NCBI GenBank assembly: GCA_963693315.1
Contig: OY856188.1
Location: 223,304,996-223,368,995, forward strand
Direction: 5' to 3'
From: Diogma glabrata
Taxonomy: Eukaryota; Arthropoda; Insecta; Diptera; Cylindrotomidae
Length of the DNA: 64,000 nucleotides
The translations under genes were made by a program, and so were the position numbers. Numbering within the stretch: position 1 is the first letter of the stretch; each line of letters opens with the position of its first letter. Below, in pieces: positions 41,801 through 53,800 of the stretch. Below the pieces are notes generated by a model. That model saw nothing but the letters and a program-made list of their open reading frames with translations, ran no database searches and had not been told where the DNA came from.

Positions 41801-44800
41801 TTGGCAGCTCCTACCCGTGCGGTTGTCTCTCTTGGTGGCCCTTTTCCAGCCGTTTTGCTCTCTTAAAACCTTAACCTAAGGGCATTTTGATGAATCATAC
41901 TCTCCCACTACGATAAAGTGACAGTTCGTCGAAAGGGTTAGAGATTCTAAACTACATTATATCAATAAAATTATAAAAAAAACCGTTAAATTAATAATTA
42001 CAAAATAATTTAATTTTTTTTCAAGATTTTCTTTATTCAATGTGTGTAAGTATAAAAGCAATAATTTCAGTTTTTTATCTATTCTATTAAATCAATTTAT
42101 TATACTTAATGGTCTTATGTATTTTATGGGAAGATTAACTTAACAGTTTAAATATGCTACGATGAATATAATAAGAAAGAAATTGTTATCTGTTATTATG
42201 AACATAAAAAAAAATTGGAAAATATATTAGATATTTTTTTATGGTAATAGTAATTTCTCACTGAAGCAAATTGTTTTCAAAGCACTCAAAAGTATTAAAA
42301 TATTAAATTTAGTAAATTTAATTTAAATCTCATACATCCTTACGCCAGTTCCGTTATATAAATTATGTCTGCCAAACTGGGAAAGAAATTTTTGATTTCT
42401 CTCTCGTTTTTATCATGTTTATGGTTATTTATATTAAGGATAGTAATTTATTTCATAATTAACTACCGTTAGATTAAGATTATGAATTAATCCTAAATTT
42501 ATTCAATTTTGAAGTTTTAATTTCATTAATTTATTTAACGCAGAGAATTATTTTCTTAAAATGTAATTTGATTATTTTTCCTTTTTATTTGAATGATCAT
42601 CATCTCACCTGCAAGTTTTCTCATGCTCATAATTTCGATAATTTAAAACTTTTCATATTCAGTTGCTTTTTACTTGTTTCTTTATTGTTTTGGTAGTATA
42701 AGTATTTTATGGATTTTCTTTTATTTATTTTGTTTCTCTTTTTTAAATCGTATACGACTAACAGAAGATATTTTATTGTGTATGTTTAAAAGTTTATACC
42801 ACTACCTAATTTGATACGTTACTAATTTGCTAGACGTTTTCACTTCACCATCATACTTTTTAAATTTGATACGCTGGTGTACACTCTTTATTTAGGTATA
42901 GTATAACCAGCCGATCACCACAACTAATATTTAGCGTGCATAGACTTATGTCAAATCCTTTTTTGTTTGTTTTCTTCTCTATGTCTCTATGAGAAACAGT
43001 TATGTCTTTCCATAGGCGTGCGTAACTTTTTCATTTTATTTTAAAATTGTACAATTATTGCGATAATTGTTAAATTCTGTAAGAAAAAAACCCTACCACA
43101 AAAAAAAATAGTTATTCACTCCCTGCGACTGAATAAAAAGAATGAAAAAAATTGACATTTTGGTTTTTATTATAACCAAACATATAATTTCTCATATTTT
43201 ACAATGAAAAATAAATTTGTCGATAATGACAAACGTTTGTAAGCGAACTTTCATAATATACTTTGAGAATACTTACATAACTTAAATATTTGTTTGTGAA
43301 TTGTGTCGTTAGAAATTATTGTTTGTTCTTTATAAAATATTTGAGTTAAATAACCACTGGAAATAACACAATAAATTTAAATTACTTTCGTAATTATTTT
43401 TATTCTTATTATAAAAATTGGCACAACTATAAAGAAATTATTTAATATTTTTTGGTATTTTAAATTTAGAATTGTTTTTAATTTATAATTTAATAAAAAA
43501 GTTTGTGGTTGTAAATAAAAACAAATCAAAATGAAAAGAGAAATTGACTGACATATCTGCTTTCATCATTTGCCACATCTCTTTTCATACAATTTTAAAA
43601 TTTTGTTAACCCAGCCTTATTTATTTTAGCCGTATTTAAAAAAACAAATAATTTCTGTAATTTCTGACACCTCATGACATTGCCAGTCATCTAGAAAAAA
43701 TGACACAGAATTTTGAGCTGAAACAATTATACCAATTTGGAAATCAAAAGTATCAAGTAGTCGTTTTAACCATTTTAATATCGACACGCCGGCCGTTATC
43801 GGCCGTTATCGGCTTAATTATCGGCTGATTAGCTGGTCCTTCCAGAATATTTTTTAAATGTTTGTGAACAAAAATATCGATTTAAACTTTAGAATGATAT
43901 GATATTTTAATTTAAATGTGTATCGAATAAAACACTGGTGCACGACTTAACACGTTTGTTCCTGTTGGAATCTGTTTCACAACCTGATTTATGATATGTT
44001 CATAATCGAGCATTGCCATCACCCGTCACAATGTTGCTGACCTCGTTGTGTTTTTGAATACCATCATCAAGGATGGTTTAACTGGCAAACGATGTCATAC
44101 TGATAGTGTTTTCGATGCTTATCTGATTTAAATACATTTAAGATTTAAATTCAATTAAGCAACAACAGCCACTTTCCAATCGAATGAATTACTTCACTTA
44201 AACTGAATTGTATTCCGGAATTTGCATGTTCCAATGGTAATATTCAGTTTACGCTGAACGTAAACTGAGCTACTACAGAGCTGAATTGAATTGAATAAAG
44301 TGAAGAAAAAGATAGGTTCATCAGTTAACATATTCATATTTTTTTATTTACGGTTTGTGGTCAAACGTTAAAAATAATAAAAAAATAGATCGGTACATAT
44401 TTGTTTATGTCTAAATTTTCGATTTGGGTCATGTATTTTTTAAATGTCAAAAAAATTGCTCTTTCTGTTGTTTTGGCTCTATTTTTGATGATTTACTGAA
44501 TATTAGACCAAGTGAATCAATTCCTGCAGCAACTCACTCGATTGGAAAGCGGCTAACATTGTGCATGGTAATTTTAAATATATTTTTTCAGTGTAAACGT
44601 CATCTTTTTCCATAACAAAGTCTTCCTGTATAGACTTTTTTTTTATAGTAGAACACTTTTTTTATAATATAACACTTTTTTTCCAAAAAAAAGTAATGGA
44701 AAGTAAAAAAAAGTAATGGAAAGTAAAAAAAAGTCATGGAATAAATAGAAAGTCTTCATCTTTTTTCCTTTCGCACTTATAATATTTTTATATCTTCTAT

Positions 44801-47800
44801 TTCACAAAATACAAAGATGAGAAAAAAAGACTAATGGATAGTAACCTTTAGTTTTAAATAATAATAATGGATGCGCCTGGTTAATTTCAAAAATTGTTTT
44901 TCTTATTTTTGAATGATAATAGTGGAGATGGCTGGGTTCTTTTAAAAACTGTTTTTGTTACTTTTAAATAATAATAGTGGAGATGGCTGATTTTTTTGTA
45001 AAATTGTTTTTTTCGGCAAACGGCTGTAAAGTTTAACTTTACTGCCGCTAGGGAGTTAGCTAAAGTCTTACTTTTTAGCCTGACAGCAAAAGTAACGTCT
45101 AGCGACAGCAAAAGTAACGCCATTTTTATTTTATATTACGGAGGCTGTAAAGTAGTATTTGTTATTTGTTAGTTTGTTATTTTTTCAAACATATTGTATA
45201 ACCATGACAACAAAAAATAAGTTGATTCTCATATTATGAAATTTTGAAAAGGCTGCTTTGACAAAAAAAATTTATTCATACAAATTTAAATGTTTTTTTC
45301 TCTTTTTTGGAAGTAATTATGACGATACTAATTCATATTTATAAAAAGTTTGATGTATTAATTTCATATTTATAAAAAATTTAAACGTTTGCCGAAAAAA
45401 TAGTGTATTTAATTCGGAGCTAAAGTGACTTTTTGTGTTTCGTCTATAATTGTCAAACTATAGACTCAACACAAAAAGTATCACTTTAGCTCCTAATTAA
45501 ATAATGTACTATTCTTAGTTTTAAAAGATAAAAGGTTAATTTTAAAAACTTCTTTTTTTATTTTTATATGATAATGGCTAGCGGTTTTTAAAAATTACTT
45601 TTCTTAGTTTTAAATGGTAATAGTGGGTGCACTGGTTAATTAAAAAAAACTGTTTTTCTTAGTTTTATATGATAATATACAATGGTGGATTTGCTTGGTT
45701 GTTTTTGAAAACTGTTTTTCATAGTTTTAAGTGGTAATAGTGCAAGCGGCTGGTTTCTACTAAAAACTGTTTATCTTAGTTTTAAATGATTAAAGTTGAG
45801 GCGGCTGGTTTCTTTTAAAAACTGTTTATCCTGATTTTAAATGATAACAACTTCACATGCAACGATCGGCGCTATTTCGACTCCTGCTCTAATTTAAGAA
45901 TAAAAACCATCTGAACGACAATTCTGTAAGAACAGATTATTATCCTATTTCAGTACTAGATGTCAACATGCAAACTAAAAGCAAACACAAAACATTCAAA
46001 GAAACTCAAATTTCAATTCAATTTTCATATATAATATCACGAGTCGTCAAATAATAGTCGATTATTTTTCATAATCATTATTACGAATGTCATTTGAGGT
46101 CCCGAGTGCGCGTAGCGCACTAGGGAAATTTTTAACCTGAAATGGCATGAGTGGTAATGTTGAAAAATAATCGAATAATAATTTGGTGACGAGTTGTATT
46201 TAGCAGACAATTCAGCGAACAGAAACAGTAACATTATTTCATACAACATAATCCTTTGTTGTCATTTTGTCTTCCAACAAAATAAAATATTATTTCATCT
46301 TAGTAGACGCATAAATGCTATAAATTTGTAATTTATTTTTGACAAATAAACATAAACATGCAATCATCTATGAATGAAAACGGACATTTTTATTATTTGC
46401 AAATTGCATTTTTACACTAGTTTTAAATTAATATATTAAGTATATAAGTAAGTAAATTAATATATTAAAAGTTAGATTGATAGGAAGTAAACTTAATTAT
46501 GTGAGATCATTATTTTTTTTTCTTAAATTAAAATGAAAAATACATCAGAAATCATAAGAAGTTATAACCTGGAGAGAAGTCCAGCATAGCTAGGTCAAGC
46601 ATCTACACATTGTGTACTGAATGTTACTTAATCGATAAAAGATGTACCTTAAAAGTTTCCTTTTAAACGACAGCACATTTGTCTCATGTTTAATATTTTT
46701 CGGTAAGGAGTTAAACAAACTTAACCCATTGTAAAGAACGTTATATAGGCTCATTCGGGATGAAAACAGCTCTATCTGATAATTTGATCGACGACGAGTA
46801 AAATAAGAGTGTCTATCTAATAATTGGTTTAACTCAAAAGAATGCTTAATCTTATTTGTGATAATTTTGTACGTAATGAGAATTAGTTCTATTTTGTTTA
46901 TTTCACAAAGTGATGTATATTTTGGGAAATTTTTAAATAAGAGATTGCTTGAGTATCAAAATGAAAGTTTATTAATATATTTAATTGCTCTTTTTTGTAG
47001 GATAAATAGTTCTTTCATTTTGTACTGACAACATCCACTCCAAATTGGATTCAAATTGTGATAAAATATAAGAGATATAAATCATGTAAAGTACTTTATT
47101 TGGCACTATTTTGCTCAATTTTTTCAGCGTAAATATATGTGGTACAATAACCTTTTTGATATTATCTATATGTTTATCCCATTTGAGTTTTTGTTCAACC
47201 ACAAGCCCTAAATATTTATAGTATTCAACCCTTTCTATAAACTCGTTTTTATATGTTAGGATGCAGTTGTCGTCCCAGTAGGCATAATCTGTTCGATTAT
47301 TATCAAAAAGGATGTATTTGCTTTTTTTGCATTTAAACTCAGCAAATTCGAGTTGAACCATTCTTCAATTAGTTTAAGATTATGCTGCATGTCTTCATAA
47401 ATCTCATTCGAGGATGAGCTCGTATATTTGATAACCGCATCGTCTGCAAACAACTGAATTTTACCTCTAAGTGGTAACAGAGTTAGATCATTTATAAATA
47501 TGAGGAACTCCTTTAGTAATAAGTCTCGCTTGACTTGATTTATCCCCTATTGATACAATTTGAGTCCTGTTAAGCAAGAAGTGCGGAAATAGATCTACAA
47601 GATTTTTTGTCCAACCCATGTTTTTTAGTTTCCTTATCAGGAGTTTGTGATGAACTGTGTCAAAAGCTTTTTTGATATCTAAAACTAAGCATGATACATA
47701 TTTTTTTTTGTCCAAATTTGAGGTAACAAAGTGCGCTAAGTTAATGCATGCTGCAGTTGTATTCGATGATTTAGTGAATCCGTATTGATATGATGATATA

Positions 47801-50800
47801 ATATGATTAGATTCTAAAAAACTTAAAAGTTGTTGGTAAATCACTCTTTCATATATTTTTGAAATTGAGTTTAGTATTGAAATGGGGCGATAATTGGACG
47901 GGTCCATTTTATCGCCATCTTTAAACACTGGTATTACTTTGGCCATTTTAAGACTTTGCGGAAATCGGTAGTCTCTGATAGAGTGGTTGATTAGTTTGGC
48001 TATTACTGGACTTAGGCGAGCAGAAAATCTTTTTAAGACTTTAGTGGATATAAAGTCAGATCCAGTTGCGGCGGAAATGTTAAGACTATTAATAATTTGC
48101 ACAACCTCCTCTGTATTTGTTTTTTTGATATTAAATGGTTCTTTTATATTATAGTTTGGAGCAGAATTGTCTGAATTTGAGTTCGATCCGTTAGTCCCAG
48201 GTAGGAAGTTTTCGCCAACGTTTATAAAGAACTCATTAAATATTTCAGCAACTGCCGATGGATCATTAATAGTGTTTTGATTCTTGATATTTATATTGCA
48301 ATTAGTATCCCGAGCAGAAATTACTTAGGGAAAACCTGAATACAGTCAGGGCGTGATCAGGGCCTGGTCAGTCCTACAAGGGCAATCCCTATTATGGCAA
48401 TCTGATGTGGGCCTATTCCGGGCCTGATTTAGAATACCCTTTTAGGGTTAACCTTATTTGAATATATCCGGCCCTGATCAGGTTTTTGGTATTTGACCCC
48501 TAGCTGAAATTTCATTTGGTTAAAATTCACTAGTATTATCCATTTTAGAAATTAAAGTTAAAGTTAAAATCATTTCATGCATGTTTTAGTTATCGCTTCT
48601 TGGCTGAAAGACTATAATAATATTGATTTAGGTGGTATGTATGTTTTAATTTTTTCCGTTGTAATTTTTCTTATTTTAATTTGATTAATTTATTTATATA
48701 ATATATAAATATATATCAGGGCCTGATCTGATTATTCCAATCAGGGTCTTATCTGGTCATCCCAATCAGGACCTGACAGGGCAAAATCGTTACACTCATG
48801 ATCAGGGCTTAATTAGGCTGCTTTATCAATGCCTGATCCAAACTAGGGCAAACCTGATCAGGACCTTACTTGAGCCCTGACAAATTTCTGCTCGGGCTCT
48901 TTTCGTTTTTTATGAAAAACAACTTCTCTTTTATTACTCCAATATTTTATTGGGTTATTCATGCTATTTGTAAACTTTACATCGTAGTATGTAAGCTGGG
49001 CCTTTCTTATTTTTGTATTTAGCAGCTTTTTATGAGAATAATAGCTATTTATTATATATAGGTGCTCCGGAAATCATTTATTTAATCGGAAGAAGTTTTC
49101 TTTTGTTTTAATTAGATCACGAATTTCTTGTGGAATCGAATTGAAGTATGTTACTTAACTTATTTATAGCATCTGTTGGTTCGGTATTTAGTGGGAATCC
49201 TGTTAAAATAATGTCACACTCGAAATTTTTGTTGTTGCATAAATGCTAGTTGTTGCTGTAGTTTTACAACGTTATCGCTTGTTTCAGTTGTAGATTTTTT
49301 AAGATTCTGTATATCAAACTTATTCGTGTCATTTTCATTTAACAAATATGTTACAGAACTGTTAATAGCTTCGATTTTTGTATTTAAGCTATCATGAATG
49401 GAAATTAGTGCGGTTAGTAAATTTTTATTGCTCGGCTCTGATTTTTTTAGGATGTATTTTATTCCTAAGGCAGAGCTCAGTATATTCCCAAGTTCACTCT
49501 CCGAAATTTTTCTTGTAGTTGGAGGCATATTTTTTGTAAGTTTAATATGCTTTTGAAGGTTATAATACAAAAATTTTTACACACGATAATTGAGCCGTTC
49601 ACTGCACAAAACGATTAACTCCATAAAACAAAATGTTGAAAAATTGAATTTTTTTCAAAGATCAAATTAATTTCGGTATTTAGTAGTGTTAATCTTTATC
49701 ATTCAGGAATGTTATTATAAACATAATTTATTTAATTTTGGTTACTAAGTAGATCAATTAGCTATTATAGTAGTAATTTAATTAGTATAATAGATATTAT
49801 TAGTTTTTAATGTCAGGTTTTTAAAAGTCATTTTTTAATGGATAGACAAATTTTGACTTTTAATGGTGTTTATCTTAATTATTCAGGAAAGTTGTTTTTG
49901 ACATAGAAAGTTATGACTATAGCAAGTACTTTGACATTTAAATTTAAAATTTTCCAAAAAGTGGAGTTAGTTGCTTTGTGCAGTGAACGGCACAATTGAT
50001 GCTTTCACAGTTTTAGAATTGTAATAAGTACAACAAAAAGTGCACAAAAACACTTATAGGTCAAAATAATATCAATAATACTTTAAATACACAATAATGC
50101 TTATACTTTTTTGAAAATTTATTTAATATTTCACCACATCAAAAAATTGACAACCCCTACTCAATCGCCATTTTAAACTTTTTTCAACATGATCAACAAG
50201 CTCGTTGCGTATGGTTTTCATTCCAATGTTGTGAAGCTGATTCAAAATTTTCTGTCCAACCGATACATTTCGGTCTCCTTAAATGGATTTTCTTCTGAGT
50301 CTAAACTAATTAACGCTGGTGTACCCCAAGGCTCAGTATTGTTCCCATCCCTATTTTTGATTTATATCAACGAATTGTTGAAAATCACCAGCAACAGGCA
50401 ACCCAATAAATGGTTTTGCAGATGATAGTACTCTGCACAAGTCGTTTGAGCCCCTTCCTTCATAAGATAAAATGCACGAACGAATTAATCCCGCCCGGAG
50501 AGACGCTGCCATAAACGTGAATAAAGACCTAAAAAAATTCGCCGATTGGGGTGACCAAAACCTGGTCAATTTCAACTCTACCAAAACACAGCTGTAGGTT
50601 GTTTCCAGATCAAAGACCGAGTTCCCCAAAGATATTTTATTCAGTATGTGTGATGAAGAATGTAAAAACATTCATTTATTCAGTGTCACAGTTTCAAATG
50701 ACCTACTCTGGAACGATCATGTAATGGCGATGGCAAAAAGCGCGTCTAAAAAACTCGGCCTCCTAAATAGATGCAAAAAATTTTTCACTATACCAATTGA

Positions 50801-53800
50801 TCCATGTTCATAAGTCCTATATTCGTCCCTGTATGGAGTACTGTTGTCATGTTTGGGGTGCTGCTTCTGTTTCCATCTTGGCCCTCTTGGACTCTGTTCA
50901 AAAGCGGGCTATACGAATTGTGGGTGATCGAGCTTTGACATCAAAACTTGATTCCCTACAACATCGTCGCACTGTTGCTGACCTCGTTTTTTTTTACAAA
51001 TATCGTCATCAACAGTGCTCAGATGAAATCAGCGGCATCATGCGTCAAGCTTATTCTTACCCCCGTTCCACTTGGCAATGGGCTACCGCAGCCAGTGAAA
51101 CGGTCGAGATCCTACGCTATCATACTGGCAGATCGCAGAAAGACTTCTTTGTCCGAACTGCATACAAATGGAATAGTTTGCCGGAACTCTTAGACTCAGG
51201 TGGCTTCAACCCGCAGAGGTTTAAAAAAAACGTTCATCCACACCTTGGAACGCCAGTTGTTGTGGGACTTAGGTCTGGACCAAGGTCTTAAGAGGTATTT
51301 ATGTGGTTGTTGTGACACATATTCTAAGCCCTATTACACAACACTTTTTATTTAAAAAAAAAAAAATAAAAGGGTAGAGTAATAAGAATTGAAATATGTG
51401 TCAATATAATTTCTTTCTATAATAACTACCAACAAACATATTTTCAACACCTATTGAGAATGAAATGACTGTTTGTCAAAATTATCTAGAAAGTCCCGAT
51501 ACATTTTATGAGTCACAATGTTTCATAAAGGTTTTATATTCAACCATATTTAAAAGGTATAAGGCGAACCCTATTTTGCGTAGCTTATTTCCTCTTAAAT
51601 TATTTTCACTCCTCTTTATTTGAAGTGTTAAATTTCAGTCTATCAAGGTATTTTGTTACCTTCACTCATCGTAGCAAAATAAAGAGAAAATATCAAAAAA
51701 ATCCCTGCTGTTTCGTAAAAATTCTAAAATAAATATTCAAAACTTTAGTCATAGACTTTTAGTTTTTTATGTTGAATTAAATCGAATCATTTTTATTCTT
51801 ATTTAAATATTGACAAAAAAAAAACTTATTTTTATTCTTAGCTTGTTTCTTTCTTTATGTGTTTGCTTATCTCATTGAAACATCAAAGTTGACGTAAGGC
51901 TTAAAAGATGATGGTTTGGTAAACAGGGTTACAGAAAAACAAATGAAAACAGTCATATCAACTTTATTGTCTATTTTTGTTACTAATTGTGCCCTAATCC
52001 TCAAAAACTATAACCTGTCCAGAGCTTTCAAAGAGATATTAAATCGAAGACTGTAAAATTGATTGTTTTTACATATAAGTTTTATTTTTGTTTTTACCCA
52101 ATACACTAAAATAATTTCCCAAACTTCGATCCTCAAGAGACATTAAATATGGATATTTCCAAAAAAAATTTAATGCTTAGCATTTTATTTTATGTAATAC
52201 TTTTTTCTATAAATCGTATTTTGTTATTTTCATTCAACATCAGTTTTTATTTATTTCTCTTGGGAGTTACATTTTCTTTTTATACTAGAAAAATGCTTTT
52301 TGTTTATATCCCTTACAAAAATCCATTTGTTGAAGTTACGTAGAAAATATTTTTTAAAGTGTGATAAATTTCGTTTGTAAATAAAATAACGACGTTTTAT
52401 TACGCGAAGAGATTAGTAAACGATTTTGGTAACTCGTGTTTTTTTTGTTGATATAATGGGCAATCAACTGGAATTACATAATTTAAACTAATAACTTATA
52501 AGATAATGTAGGTTTTTTGTTAAAAAGTTGGTTTCTACTAACCAATATATGAACAACAATTTCTTAAAAAACTATAACGTGAAGTTTTAATATATATAAA
52601 AAACAAAGTGTATGTACGTGCTTCGACCAATATAATTAAAATACACAGAAAGAAACTGTTTTCTATTTTTCTTGGTTTTTCATTGGAAAACTTTATTGTA
52701 GTATTTTCTTATGTTTCCTTTTCAAAACAAAAACTTTCCACTCAGATTAGATTGGATTAGATAAATGTTTTATGAAAGTAATACTTTTGAAGAGTAAGTT
52801 GCAAAATAACAAGACAGCAAAACGGTTGGTTTTATGTCTTCTAAAAGTTTTTTAAAGTGAAAAGAAGATAAAAATGTCAAAATGTTGTAGTATAATATCA
52901 ATAGGATTTTGGGTTTGTTAGATTAGTTTTGTTATAGGTTTATAATGTTACAATTCCTATTTTAAGTAATAAGATTTTATGTAAATGTTTGATGATAAAA
53001 TTAATGTTAGTTTTTTTTATTTCAACCATTTTTCTTTATTGAATTCGTTTATAACCAACATTAATATTTTTCCTAGATTTTTGATACAAAATTTCAAGTT
53101 AATTTTTAAATATTCTTTGTTTCCATCTATATTTCAGTGTAATTTTTCGTTTGCAAATATTATTTATTTATAACAAAAATATGGTAATGAGTATTAGCAA
53201 GAAGGGTAGTTTTATGGATTTTCCAAAATTTCACTTTTTTTTAAAATTATGTTCCTTTTGTATTTCAAGTTTTGTTTTTGTTTAGGAAACATGATATCCA
53301 CTTTCATGAGTGAAACGAGATGAATTTTGTTTGAAACAACATCCCTTAGCAATTTACGAAATGATACATTCTTTTTTGTGGAAATTTTTAGTGTCATAGT
53401 TTTCCAATGAAGGAAACTTAGGTCTTTAGTAAATACGTTCTGTTGTATATCATTAATATTCATTAATATTTTTAGGATTATGTCTTGATATAAGCAGACT
53501 TATTCACCATTGTTTTTCTAATTTCTATAATGTTTTTGGTTAACCAATAAGTATCGGCTTCCATTCAATTCAACATTTGTAGTTGTTGACCAGACAAGAC
53601 ATTAGTATATTTGTCTGTGACTTTGTAATATAAACAACAACACAGGATCGAATTAATCCAACAAAGAGATCAAAACTTAAACACAAAATAGGTTATAGAA
53701 TGGACAAAATCCATTTTGTCCGCTACACACAGTGTTGTGAAAGATAATCTTACTGATAATCTATATCCTAGAGTTATGAAAAACCCACGTTTTGGGTAAT

